The notes beneath the pieces are model-generated. The model was not told where the DNA came from. It worked only from the letters and a program-made list of their open reading frames with translations, and did not search any database. A stretch of 64,000 nucleotides of DNA, from positions 9,879,182-9,943,181 of the forward strand of contig CM040445.1 in assembly GCA_022749755.1 (NCBI GenBank), read 5' to 3'. Position 1 is the stretch's first letter, and each line of letters opens with the position of its first letter. Of the stretch, positions 46,913 to 58,089 are shown piece by piece. The DNA comes from Azadirachta indica. Taxonomy: Eukaryota; Streptophyta; Magnoliopsida; Sapindales; Meliaceae. The position numbers and the translations under genes were made by a program.

Positions 46913-48211
46913 TGATGAATGTTTAAAAGTGTAGGTTTATCAAGAGAAATATTATGATTTACATTTAATAATGTCCTTCTATCCTCCAATAATGAAGCAA
47001 ATTCCTTTATATTGAATTGTAAAACATGAATTGGACTAAATAGTTGTTTTGTGCATGTTTCGTATAACGAGCGTATCTTTTAATTCAAATCATCAATTGA
47101 TATCATTTTTAAGCTGAACGAACATAAACTCATAATTTCATAACTTTGTAAGCTAAAGGTTGGACCAGTTCGAGCAATTAATAGGACGAAATTAGGCTTC
47201 AATAGAACTCAAGCGCATCTTTGAACCAACCCAATATGCTTCTGTATTTAGGCCGTATCTCCCTAAATACATAAGGAAAAATTATATGGTTGGATGATCT
47301 AAAAATCTGAGAAAGGGATCTAAATCTTTTATATTTTGCACTTTCTCAAATTTTAACTGGTCAGCTATCAAAAAGAGCTATCATTCTAGAAGGGCGGTGG
47401 AAAAATGTGACTTAAACATCTCTGTCTATTTTGAATACAACTCACGGTCTAAAATAGCAATAAGAGTGAGATATGCACCATTAGAAAGATGAGTCATCCA
47501 CCTATAACTTTGAAGAAGGCTATTTTACAAAATTCGGTGGTTTTCATGGTCAAAAATATATTAGAAGTTGGTAGGACGTGATTAATTGGAAATTGACAAA
47601 ATTATGTTCGCACATGTGAAATGTCTTTTGTTTTACCTATATAAAGGAAGATGTGGAAGTGAGGAAGGGAAAGAATTTTTACCATTTTTTTTTCTTTCTA
47701 TAATTTGAACTTCAATTAAATGATGTATTTCTAATTTCATAATTAGGGTTAAGGGTAAACTTTTGATGATTTTATAGTTTTGTTCTTTAATCCTTTGTTT
47801 TTTGCACTTCATTGTCAATCTTTTTATTGATTGAATACTATATTTTGCAAGTAATTTTGAATTGTTAGAAACCTTGATTCATTGTTAAAAATAGTACATT
47901 GAATGTTTAGATGTTTTCTACATATCAAGAGTAAGGCAACTTATAATTTTTCACTATAAACTAAGAGGTAAGTTTTTTGATTTCTTTGTGCATAAATGTT
48001 TTCTTTTTCATCATCCAATTAAGATTACTTCTTTTGATTCTTAATTGTATTTTTCTTTAAAAAAAAATCAAGAATAAATTCTATACAAATCATTAAAATA
48101 GATCCCTAATGCCCTAATATAACGTATTCCCTGTGAATCGACAGTCAGACTTCCGAACTTTATTACTTGAGATAACCTATACTTGAAAGTTACAATCTTT
48201 AAGTTATAGCA
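46913..48211 (+). repeat. 3' LTR (1299 bp) of the LOG-carrying Gypsy
   Basis: Starts TGATGAATGTTTAAAAGTG right after the polypurine tract and ends AGTTATAGCA. Compared with the 5' LTR it lacks about 110 bp between two TAATATA words, so a deletion between short repeats is the simplest explanation. Confidence 0.93.
47638..47647 (+). promoter_or_regulatory. TATA box in the 3' LTR
   Basis: TATATAAAGG in the same conserved context as in the 5' LTR; it could start transcription outward into 48200 and beyond. Confidence 0.55.
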
Positions 48212-48216
48212 TTTAC
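48212..48216. repeat. 5-bp target duplication, right
   Basis: TTTAC immediately after the right LTR, matching 36882-36886. Confidence 0.92.
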
Positions 48217-48524
48217 CACGGACCAAGTTACGCCAAAAATGTAAGAGGATGTCCATAGGTCCAAGATGCAAATATTAGAATCGTGGGTTTGTATGTTGCT
48301 TCAAACTTTCAGTGATAAAATATTTCAAATTTGACCATCACCTCTAAATATCAATTGTGGAAAATTGAGTCAGCTTCCATTTGAAACAAAAATTATTGCA
48401 TTTAGAGACAGATGCACAAAGATATGATCATTAAACTAATTAGTACTTAAGTGTGAAACATGCAGGTGGACCATTTTTTATCTTTTTCTAATTCCAACTT
48501 GTTTTTCCTTGCAGCTATACACAA
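48217..48524. other. Flank of the Gypsy insertion, no gene
   Basis: No coding match. The reverse strand of 48217-48241 reads TTTTTGGCGTAACTTGG, weakly like a decayed Gypsy primer binding site. TTTTTCCTTGCAG at about 48502 resembles a splice acceptor but has no recognisable exon after it. Confidence 0.4.
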
Positions 48525-48745
48525 AAATACACCACATTAATATCAATATAAATATTATATTCATGCCAACTTAGACAATTATATATACTTGCATGTAACT
48601 GAGTTTTAGATTATGAAAACATACAAATTAAAGATGTGGCAATAAAATGCTCAATTTATACATAAACAAGGATTTTAAATTAAATGATAATGTAATAGTG
48701 TTATATAAAATATATGTGAATGATATATTTTTAGACACTTAAGAA
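48525..48745 (+). repeat. Segment repeated at 32418-32640
   Basis: Same-orientation partner of 32418-32640, described there; shares AAAATACACCACATTA and CAATTATATATA. Confidence 0.65.
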
Positions 48746-49300
48746 GCCTAAAATCATGCTCAAGAAGTGATGAGGAAGCAAAGTATTGAGTTACTTCAAT
48801 GAAAAAAAAAATCAAAATGAAGCACAACCATGTGTCCACAAGCCTCTCCATCGATCTTGGGTTAAATTAATAGAAATTGATGTGTTGAGTATAATGTACT
48901 AAAATGATCCTAACTTTGCCTCTATAACTCAAACTTACAATCCGTTTGTTCCATCGAAAACTAGACATCTTGTACTGAGTACCGTATTTTCGTGCCTCCT
49001 TTTAGCCCAATGATGTCCTTTGTTAGTTTTTGGCCCTTGGATATGAAATGGATGGCCTGATATAATTAAATCTTAGGTTTACATATTTTTAAATCATTAG
49101 CCACCACACCATACTTGGAATAGAGACTTCTAGAAAGAAAAAACAAGAAAAGAAAGAGAAGAAGAAAAGGAAAACAAGGAAAAAAAAATGGATGATTGAT
49201 CATCATCTTAAGAACTTTTTGGCGAATCTTTAAAGAGGGAAGCCCTCTTTCTAAGTTAGTTTTTCATTTTTTCCAATATGTTTATGTTGCGGAAAAACAA
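48746..49300 (+). mobile_element. Gypsy LTR fragment
   Basis: GATGTCCTTTGTTAG, GGATGGCCTGATATAATTAA, AAATCATTAGCCACCAC and an A/G-rich stretch (49125-49195) occur in the same order as in the LTR at 16887 (17270-17420). Neither end is present. It adjoins the truncated 3' end of the Copia element. Confidence 0.55.
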
Positions 49301-49408
49301 TTTTCTACTTGCTTCTAATTCTTTTCCCTTTACATATTCTTGCTCAAACTAGCTTTCTTATAAGTTGCTAACGCCCTCCAAGTTCATATATAGATTGAAC
49401 TTAATGCC

Positions 49409-49700
49409 TTATAATGACTTTATCAGCATATCGACTGAATTATCATTGGTGTTTATTTTCATCAAGTCTATAGATTTTATGGCAATATGATCCTTGATGA
49501 AATTAAGTTTACCATTTACATGTTTGGTTCTTTCATGATGCATTGGATTCCTACTTAAGTGAATTATACTTTGATTATCACAATATACTACCACACACTT
49601 ATGAGATAGAATTGGTTCTTTGAGCCACAATGCTTCCTTTATTGCACCTACTATTGCAACACACTCTGCTTTTATTGTTAATAAACCTACAATATGCTAA
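49409..49700 (-). pseudogene. Copia RNase H
   Basis: The frame 49630-49409 reads MWLKEPILSHKCVVVYCDNQ, then SIIHLSRNPMHHERTKHVNG and NDNSVDMLIKSL, the standard C-terminal RNase H of Copia (CDNQSAI, HERTKHI, ADMLTK). Sequence continues briefly to FNLYMNLEGVSNL and is then lost. Confidence 0.85.
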
Positions 49701-49754
49701 AGTGTTGCTTTCTAGTTGATTGTGCAATTACACAAAGAAAACATGTAACCTGTT

Positions 49755-50366
49755 ATGGGCCTTCTCTTATCCAAGTCCCTTGCAAAGTCAACATCAACAT
49801 ATCCATCCAGCTTTATTCGATCATCTTTAGATATTTTTCACTCTAGATCAACCTCCGAAGTACCTTTAAGATACCTCAGAATCCATTTAATAGCTTGCCC
49901 ATGGCTACTTCCAAGGTTATCCATGAAACTACTAATTGTACTAACAACATGTGCAATGGTTTGGCCTTATACTTGGATTTGCATAAGGAATTGATTTTAT
50001 CTATTTCTCTTTATCATTTATCTTTGGATTTTGCAAACTTAAGAGCCTAAAGTGAGCCGTTAGAGGTGTCATGATTGGTTTGGATTTTTACATTCTAAAC
50101 TTCTCCAAAACCCTCTTAATATATACACTTCTCTTGTGATAGAAATATTGACCTCTCACTACTTTTTCTTTTTAACTCACTTTTCAACTCAATGCCTAAG
50201 ATCTTCTGTGCTGGCACGAAGTCATTTATTTCAAAAGCTTTATTTAGCTACTTCTTCAACTTATCAATCTCAACCTTGCTTAGACAAGCTATCAGCATGT
50301 CATCTACATATAAGAGTAGGTGAATACTTATACCATCCCTAAGAGTTTTGAAGTATGCACAACTAT
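49755..50366 (-). pseudogene. Copia RT, C-terminal half
   Basis: Picks up after the insertion with SCAYFKTLRDGISIHLLLYV (50366-50305) and the catalytic YVDDMLIA box (about 50308-50285), then AFEINDF and further RT thumb sequence with stops, followed by the region leading to RNase H. Confidence 0.82.
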
Positions 50367-51792
50367 TGGTTTGCTGTCACGGGCAACCAAAAATAAAACC
50401 TAAACTCCTAAACAAGATATATGTAGTGGTGCGAGTAAGGATCGTTCCCATGGAGAGTATCTAGCCTAATTTTATGGTTACATAAACAAGGATTGGTTGT
50501 GGGAAGGGGGAGGTTTGAATAAAAGAAAAGCAGTTTTAAGAAAACAATTAAGGAACAATTCAAATTTGAATATCAAAATCAATCAAAAGAACAAAACATG
50601 GTCTAAGTCAACATCCACCATCGATATTGGAATATATCAATTTACACTTTGAATATTTACTGTTAGAGCTATTTTTCCTATCTCTTCTTAGTTGTAGTTA
50701 ATTAGAAAATAAGCGATTTAATCAACCTTAAATACTAAATAACCTAAGAAAAGTCTTAAAGGTTTAATTTAGTAACAGCTTTAAGAATTACAGCGATCAA
50801 TTAATCTAAACAACGCAAGCACAAGCGGTTGCATTTAGTTTAGTTGAACATTTTTCCTAGGATCTAATAATTTCTAACGCAGCAAATCATTAAATCCTAA
50901 TTGCTTCACCAATCAGAGGAATCAAACAATTACGGATTTGATATCTGGCTTGACGGTAGATTGCAACGAATAATAAACTAGTAGGCCTTCTAGTAATTAA
51001 ACGAAACAATCATGAAAATAGGCGCAGAAGAATATTCGTTATTCAAGCATAAATTAAACAATATGAATCAAATTAAATTTCACAGTTTTATTAATTTTGA
51101 GGCTTCCGTTTTCTTCGACCAATTACAAAAGTTTAACCACGCAAAGCCATGATGACAATTCGAAAGAAAAATTAGAGAAGATAAGAGAGGAAGAGAGATG
51201 GGTCCCCTGTCTCATGATTTCTCCTCCTTTTTAGACACAAAATTCACTTCCTAAAATTTTACCAAATCTCCTAAAATAAAAATATTTAAATCTAACTAAT
51301 TAAGGAAAAATAGTAAAAACAAAATAAAATCTTAATGTAAATAGGAGGGTGGTGATTTCAGTTGTAATTTCCATGCAAAAGATCTGAAAACTTCCAAAAA
51401 TAAACCGCATTAAATCCATGTATTAAAATTGTGGGCTAAGGAACATTCCAGAGCGTCGACCACACAGGTGGAGCAACTTCAAGCCCAAATTCGTCCTTGA
51501 TGCAGCCAGAATCTCTCAAAACTCAAAACATGAAAGTTGTAGACCCTTTTCTTGACGCTCTACAGCATCTTGAATCATCTCAATTCGAGCTTGGATGAGA
51601 AATTATGCCCAGATTACGAAGCGATGTTGAAACTATCCAAAATCCTGCAATTAGCTTCGTTTTGCACTTAACATCTTCATTTGCATCCTGAATAAAAAAT
51701 ATGAGAATAATAAGTACATTTAAGAACTAAACAAGCATAAAGAACTAAAAATTGAAAGAGAAAAATATGGCATTCTGCATTCTTATCAATTA
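50367..51792. mobile_element. 1.43-kb LTR-like insertion in the Copia RT gene
   Basis: Flanked by the 5-bp direct repeat ACTAT (50362-50366 and 51793-51797); removing it with one copy rejoins the RT frame. It begins TGGTTTGCTGTCACGGGC and ends TTCTTATCAATTA; on the minus strand the TGATAAGAATGC near its start resembles the start of the LTR at 16887 (TGATAAGTGAG). Length and composition (AT-rich tail with repeated words, GC-richer block at 51420-51680) match a solo Gypsy-type LTR in reverse orientation. No coding potential. Confidence 0.72.
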
Positions 51793-52200
51793 ACTATCTA
51801 CTTTTAATGAAGTTTTGATTGATCATAAATTCATCAAACTTTAGATACCATTGCCTCGTTGATTGTTTGTGGCTATACGGTGACTTCTTCAATAAACACA
51901 CCTGATCATTTTTTTCAAGAACTACAAAACCCTTAAGCTGAGTCGTCACAATATTCTCAAATAAAGCACCATGTAAGAAGGCTATCTTGACATCCATTTG
52001 CCTAAGTTCCAAATCTCAGAAGCTACAAGTGCCAAAAGTGCTCTGATAAAGCTATTTTTCACCATTGGAGAAAACACTTCAGTGAACTCTACCCTTTCTT
52101 TCTAGCTAAAACCTTTTGCAATGAGTCTAGCCACACACCTTTTTGGTTCACCTCTTGAAATGCCTTTTTTGACTTTATCTATTTACACCTAACATCATTT
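51793..52200 (-). pseudogene. Copia RT, N-terminal half
   Basis: The frame 52012-51794 reads MELRQMDVKIAFLHGALFEN, then GFVVLEKNDQVCLLKKSPYS and RQWYLKFDEFMINQNFIKSR, the fingers/palm part of Copia RT (family LEQMDVKTAFLHG ... LYGLKQSPRQWY). It stops at the insertion border at 51792 and continues at 50366. Confidence 0.85.
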
Positions 52201-52599
52201 TTGTTCATTGGTCGGTTTACAAGTTGCTAAGTCTAATTTTTCATCAAAGACTTTATCTCATCTTGCATAGCTTTAACCTATTTTTCCTTATATTGGAATT
52301 CATAGCTTCCTTATAACTTTTTGGTTCCCAATCTATGATTCAGTTACAACTATTAGTGCATATGCTAACAAATTAGCATAACTAAACCTACTTAGAGGCC
52401 TAGCTATACTCTTTATTCTGTTTCTTGCTAACTGATGGTCATTAAGATCACCTTGACCTGTTTGCTTAACTTAGTCTTCTTGTCGAGTCTCATAATCATC
52501 AATCTGAGTGGTGTTCTGCCCAAGGTACCTAGAACCCAAGATCCTAATGTCTACTCCACCTCAATCTAAAACCTCTCAAATTCTGGCTCTAGTGTCCGG

Positions 52600-53313
52600 T
52601 CATCATCTAACTCTTATCTTTTTTACTAATAATCAAGTAGAGCTCCTTTATAGAATTTTACATCTCTGTTTATAATGCATTTTGGTGGATTAAATGAAAG
52701 ACGCTAAAGTTTATACCCTTCGACACGTTCTGGATAACCAACAAACACACCTTTTATCGCTCTAACATCAAGCTTCCCTTGATTTGTATGTGCATAGGCA
52801 AGGCAACCAAAGGTTCTCAAGTGATTGTATGATTCTTTCTTTCTATATCATGTCTTAATAGGAGTTTTAAGCCCAATTACTGTTGATGAACTCTTATTTA
52901 CAAGATATGCTATTGTCATTAAAGCTTCTGCCCATAAAGACTTTGGAAGTCTTGAATGCACCAATAAGCATTTTACCTTATCCATCAGTGTCCTATTCAT
53001 CCTCTCGAAAGGCCATTCTATTGTAGGGTCATTCTCATAATTCTATGTCTTAAAATGCCACTTTTCTTTCAGAAGTTCTCAAACTCCTAATTGCAATACT
53101 CTAGGCCATTGTTAGTCATTAGCCATTTCATACTTTTATCTATCTCATTCGCCACTTGTGACTTCCACTCTTTGAATTTTTCAAGCATCTGATCCTTAGA
53201 TTTTAGTACATATACCCTAACCTTTCTACAGTAATCATATACCAAAGATAAGAAGTATTTTGAACCATTTAAAAGACTAACTCATAAAGGTCACCATAAA
53301 TCTAGGTGAATAT
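52600..53313 (-). pseudogene. Copia integrase core
   Basis: Resumes beyond the insertion with HLDLW at about 53307 (first catalytic Asp), then KYFLSLVYDYCRKVRVYVLK (about 53255-53195), KSKDQMLEKFKEWKSQVANE and WLMTNNGLEYC (about 53120), the second Asp position (TDNG) being Asn here. Further blocks of the integrase end follow to about 52600 with stops. Confidence 0.75.
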
Positions 53314-54838
53314 TGAAATGCTAATAAGCAACTTAAGAAAGGGGGTGAATTAGGTTTCTAACAAAGATTTTCAATATTTTGAAGCAACCCAACATTTAAT
53401 ACCAAGCAATTTAAATTCTTCTTGGTTGTGAAACACCAAATTTAACACATAATTTAAATCATCAATATGTGAATATCAATAAATTAAGCTTTAATGTGTG
53501 TGAGTATTATGTATCACATATATAAACATAAACAATAATAAAGAGTAAAGGGAGAGAGATCAAACACAATAATTTTTACATGGTTTGGCAAACCTTCGGC
53601 TACGTCCATGCCTCCAAGCTTATTCGCTTAAGGATTTCACTAAACCAAGTCTTGAATACCATAAGACTCAAAGATTACAACCAAAAGGATTTATGGGTAC
53701 CTCTTATACCTCACAAGTGATTTCACCCAAATCACTCAAATCTCAATATGAGTAACTTCTCACTAAATCACTCAACTCACAATTTAAGTAAATGACCCAC
53801 TTCTTTCACTCTTTTACAAGAATTTCAAATAAGTATTCTTAATAAAGGAATTTAACCAAGAAAAAATACAAACACTTTGAAAAAATAATATAATTGAAAT
53901 CTAAAGTGTGTAGTTGAATTTGATGGTTGATTTACAAATGAAAGCTCAAAACTTATATATTGCACTTCTAAAACATGTAACAAAGCTTCTCAAGTGTGCA
54001 AAACTTGTTCTAAGTGAGTTTAAGCTAGTATTTATAATAAAAATTAGAAAATTAGCCGTTAGTAGTCGTTAGGGGATTAAAATTTTCGTACATGTCAATT
54101 AACCAAAGAAGCCGATTCGATCGAACAAGTGAAAGTTAAAACCACATAATGAAAACTCATAAAATCAGTTAATCGATCTGTAAGGATCAGTTGACCAACC
54201 AGTTTAGTTCGATCAACCAAGTTGTTTAGTTCATCAAATGGTTCAGTTAGTCGACCAACCCAAAAATCCTATATTCTACCATTGATTTAGTTTGGTCGAT
54301 CAAATTAGTATGAATTGGTTCTACTGGACCAAGTTTCTTTAAACTAGTTTTCTAGTAGTTTTCAAAATTTTGTATTTTCATCCACTTGTAAGGTTTGAAA
54401 AACTTGCATTTTGGTCCAATTTTCAGTTTCAAGAACTTTTAATTTGGCCCCAAAAAAATGACTATTTTTCACATATTCAAAATATTTGCTTCAAAATGAT
54501 ATAGACATATAAATTTTTTAAAAGCTTAAAAATTATTTGTTTTAATGAAAAATGAATTTGAGCTTTTAAGTGCAAATCAATATTCAATTTCAAAGACACA
54601 TTATAAAATAAAAAATTACCTAATGTGCGTGTCTTTCATTCTTCAAATTGCTCTTGGGGATTCCAATTTTGCTCTTTATGAATGCTTTCATTTTGGATGT
54701 TATTTATATCTTCACATTTGCATTCTAATTCTTCACGTTAGAAGTATAGCAATAAATACTTCAAAAAAAAAGTAGTTAGTAAAGAATATCAATGTTTGTT
54801 ATCATCAAAATAATGAGTTATAAGCCTTAAGGTTAACA
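53314..54838. mobile_element. 1.53-kb LTR-like insertion at the Copia integrase core
   Basis: Starts TGAAATGCTAATAAGC and ends GGTTAACA; on the minus strand it is TGTTAACC...GCATTTCA, so both strands have TG...CA borders. Flanking five bases are AATAT (53309-53313) and AATGT (54839-54843), a duplication with one change. It contains AAGGGGGTGAATTAGG (53339) and TTTACATGGTTTGGCAAACC (53576), wording common in plant LTRs and TRIM-like elements. No coding potential. Confidence 0.72.
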
Positions 54839-55440
54839 AATGTATTCTAATATCCCTTTTGTTTTATGCTCAACAGTCCCAAATTTCATTCTTGTAGACT
54901 TCCCAAAGACACATTCTTTACAAAAGCCTAATGATTCAATCTTATCATCTCCAAATACTGCAAGTTTACTTAATTCTTTTAATTCTTTTTCACTATATAG
55001 CTTAACCTCATATGCCACAACCTAGTCTTAATATTGTAAAACAAAGCTGCTACATTAATAGAACCAATGACACCAATGACAGCAGATCCATCCAAGATAT
55101 ATAAACCATTTTTTCTTACACCCTTTATGACTATCATAGAACCGTTAACTACTTTTAAAGTCCTATGTTTGGCCTTAAATACAAACCCTGACTAATCTAA
55201 CATTCCCAAAGAGATCAAGTTTCTTTCCAAATCTGATACATACCTGACTTGATGCAATTCTCTTATCACTCTATCAAACATTTTGATCTTGACACTACCG
55301 ATCCTAATAACCTTACATGCTTCATTATTACCCATTAATAACTTACCCTTATTACATGTTTGATAGACTTAAACATATTTAAATTAGGGCACATATGAAA
55401 AAAACAACCTGGATATAACCTCTATCTCAGCAATAGATGC
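54833..55440 (-). pseudogene. Copia protease and pre-integrase region
   Basis: Reads MGNNEACKVIRIGSVKIKMF (about 55340-55280), then RELHQVRYVSDLERNLISLG (about 55265-55205), LYILDGS (about 55100) and LWHMRL (about 55020), followed by the 61-codon frame 55018-54833 with LGFCKECVFGKSTRMKFGT and HKTKGILEYI. This is the segment between the protease and the integrase core. It is cut exactly after EYI by the insertion at 54838. Confidence 0.8.
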
Positions 55441-55469
55441 GATGAGTAGACCTGCAGATTCGAAGCAAT

Positions 55470-56233
55470 CTTCTATTACAATAGTTAAATCACCATCTGC
55501 CTTCTTCTTACTCTTTTTCTTTAGACAATTCTTCTTAAAATATTTCTTCTTTATGTCAATGAAAACACTTCAAGGTCTTTGGCTTTGACATGGATCTGAC
55601 ATGTTTTTTATTCTTATTCTCTTATTCTATTGGTCTTCCCTTTGCTGTCAAACCTTTTCCTTCAACCTAAGTTCTTCTTTTCTTTCTTTTTGGTTAGTTC
55701 TTTGGAGTTCAAGGTTGCCTTAACTTCTATCATAAAGAGTAAGGTTCAACCATATGTTAAGGTCTCGATAAAGTGATCATACGATTTTAGCAAAGAACTC
55801 AACAAGATCACTGCCTGGTCCTAATCTTTAATCTTCACATCTACTGTTTCAAGGTCAAGAGCTACCTTATTAAATATGTTCGTTGATTGGGGTCTCATAG
55901 AAAGGTATACAATCTTTTCTTTAAGTATATCCTATTGGCCAAAGATTTGGTCATGTAAATTGCTTCTAAGCTATTCCAAGGCCTAGTTGCATTTTTCTCC
56001 TTTGAAACTTCCTTTAAAACCTGATTACTTAGACTTCATATAATTTATAATGAGCTTTCCTCAGAATCTCTTTCTTCTCAAATTTTATCAGCGTATCAAG
56101 CATTTTATCTTCTTTTTCAAAGGCATCCTTCAACCCTCAATGGACAAGATTACCCTCATTTTCATACCCATAAGTTGAAGTCATTCTCTCTATTGAATTT
56201 CTCTATATCAAACTTGGGTAGAGACATCGTTAT
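55470..56233 (-). pseudogene. Copia gag
   Basis: Starts at ATG on the minus strand at 56233 with MSLPKFDIEKFNRENDFNLW, the usual Copia gag opening. The following stretch contains LKDAFEKEDKMLDTLIKFEK and then several stops and frameshifts. A Lys/Arg-rich stretch follows near 55660-55600. Confidence 0.7.
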
Positions 56234-56262
56234 TTAGGGACTTGGCGTTAATACTAACTGTT

Positions 56263-57070
56263 GCGAAAAATCAACCTTAGAAGTAATGTCCTAACACTAA
56301 TTTGATTGAATCAAGATTGCAATATAATAAAAAACTTCCAAGTCTGACCAAATAATGAATACAAAACACAGAAATAATAAATAAGATTAGAGAAAAATAA
56401 GAATTATGTGATTTATCAAAATTCTCTACGTCCATGGAGCAAACACGTGTAAGGTCTTTTATTATGAGTAGAAAATAGAATTTATACAAAATGACTCGCT
56501 TCTCTAAAATTATCTCTCTTTAGTTTCTCATTTTCTTCCCTTCCTCTTAATTCTCTAGAATACAGGATTTTTATAATGCCCCAAAAAAACCCAATTCAAA
56601 GTAGGTATGGTGTCCTAATTCAAGTAGGCTTATTATCATTTTCAAGTCAAAATAACAATACCAGTTTAACTATTTAAGTCCTCGAGTACTCGGGTATTCA
56701 GATACCAAACTAGATTCTCTTCAAATCAAGATGACTACTTCACCTTAACTCCTTGGGTCCTCAGGTACTCGAGTCCTCGGATACTAGATAAGTTCTTTTT
56801 CAAGTCAAGATGAATACCCACCTTTACTCCTCGAGTCTTCAGGTACTCTAATACTTAGATAGTAGATCAAATCCTCTTCAAGTCAAAATGACTACTCTAT
56901 CTTAGGTCCTTGGTTGCTCAAGTACTCGAATACTCAAATATCATATCAGATCCTCTTCAAATCAGGATGACTACTCCACGTTGACTCCTTGGGTCCTCAG
57001 GTCCTTAGGCACTCCAGTATTTGGTTTCTAAGGTTCTCAAGAATTTAAACATTTATTCTTCACAGTTTAG
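56263..57070 (-). mobile_element. Probable 5' LTR and leader of the Copia element
   Basis: Lies directly upstream of the Copia gag start on the minus strand and ends in CGCAACA at about 56263, the type of end Copia LTRs have. No second LTR is available for comparison, and no clear primer binding site is visible, so the border is tentative. The array at 56690-57015 lies inside. Confidence 0.4.
56690..57015. repeat. Minisatellite, about 79-bp unit, four copies
   Basis: Units start near 56699, 56779, 56857 and 56937. Each has CTCTTCAA(A/G)TCA(A/G)(G/A)ATGA(C/A)TAC followed by a block of CTC-rich words such as CCTCGAGTACTCGG or CCTTGGGTCCTCAGG. A partial fifth unit precedes at 56640. The CTCGAG/GAGTACTC words are palindromic. 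Confidence 0.8.
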
Positions 57071-57109
57071 AACTTTTGTTTTTGGATTCATAAGTTTGAA
57101 TTTGATAAT

Positions 57110-57912
57110 GGAAAGATAAACATATTGTTGGAGTTTGACTTAGTTACTATAATTGTGTTTTATATTTTGTAAGTTATATATTTAATTGATGTTTAAGATT
57201 ATTTCTCGTTCATTATTTTTCATACGTTTAATTATGAATTATGAACTGGCAACCTATAGTTTATGATTAAAGTTAAAAATTGAGAACTAGGGTGGTAGAC
57301 ACATATTCTTAACTTAATTAAACTATCTTGAACAAGTGTTTAAATTAAATCCATTGACTTGGTTTGATTTAAATGGTCATGTAATTTTCTTGTGAATATA
57401 CTAATTAATTAAGTAGAAGCCTCACACCAAGGATATAATTTAATTGATTGTAAGTGGTAAATTGTCATGATCATTGAGATTTTCTAGCCTTAATGGAAAG
57501 ACCAATAATCTAGTCTTTTGAATATCTATGTAAATCACCAAAAATTTTCAATACAAGAGTAAATAGCTAGCCAACTCCGATATGATTTCAATGATTTCCT
57601 TACTCTCATTTTCTCATTATTTTCATCTTCTTTTAATTTAGCAAGTTAATTATTCATTTTAAATTGCATTAAACTACAAATTGATTAGAATGTTTAGAAC
57701 TTTATTGTTTATCTAATTTAATAATTTAAGTAAAATAATTAAAAGATTAAACCACTGCAATTCCTTAAGAGATTGACCTCAAGGTAAACTTGTCACTGAC
57801 TATTAGTGATTTGTGCACTTACGAGTATATTAAAATTTGCACATTAATCTCGCAGAATACATATCGTGCTAAATGCAATAGGTATCCTTGTGAGTTTTAA
57901 TTAAAATGAACA
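57110..57912 (+). mobile_element. 5' LTR (end part) of an Athila-type Gypsy
   Basis: AT-rich sequence ending CGTGCTAAATGCAATAGGTA, then TTAATTAAAATGAACA at 57912. The same closing words (ATCGTGCTA, then TTTTAATTAAAACGAACA) end the LTR at 63695. A decayed primer binding site follows at once. The left border is not determined. Confidence 0.6.
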
Positions 57913-57916
57913 ACAA

Positions 57917-57938
57917 TTTTTGGCAATGTTGCCATGGA
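57917..57938 (+). other. Decayed primer binding site
   Basis: TTTTTGGCAATGTTGCCATG compared with the usual TTTTTGGCGCCGTTGCCGGG. The differences are largely transitions. Confidence 0.7.
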
Positions 57939-58089
57939 ATAGGCGTTGAATTGGGATTTCTGATTAGTAAATTTTAGGTTGCTTTATTTAATTTTAATAT
58001 ATTACTTTCATTTTATTTTATTTTTGTTTATTTGTTTGTTTGATTTTGTTCAATTTAGGATCTTATTAAGCTTTATTTTTGTTTTCTTT

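Larger units (their letters stand above)
36887..48211 (+). mobile_element. Full-length Athila/Tat-type Gypsy carrying a captured LOG gene
   Basis: An 11.3-kb LTR retrotransposon with matching LTRs, a perfect 5-bp duplication, primer binding site, gag, protease, RT, RNase H, integrase, a post-integrase accessory frame, a LOG gene copy and a polypurine tract, all on the plus strand. The lack of a chromodomain after integrase, the protease wording, and the PBS fit the Athila/Tat side of plant Gypsy. Stops and frameshifts are scattered through gag and pol, so this copy is not autonomous. The first ~245 aligned LTR bases show about 23 differences, so the insertion is old. The host segment (LOG) lies between the accessory frame and the 3' untranslated region, where plant retroelements commonly hold extra genes. 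Confidence 0.93.
49300..56262 (-). mobile_element. Tork-type Ty1/Copia element, twice interrupted
   Basis: Minus-strand Copia with the canonical order gag, protease, integrase, RT, RNase H from 56233 down to 49400. Two LTR-like insertions split it, at 53314-54838 (integrase) and 50367-51792 (RT). The 3' LTR is missing: after the RNase H end the sequence runs into a Gypsy LTR fragment near 49300. Wording around protease and the pre-integrase block (LWHMRL) fits the Tork lineage. Stops are scattered throughout. Confidence 0.85.
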
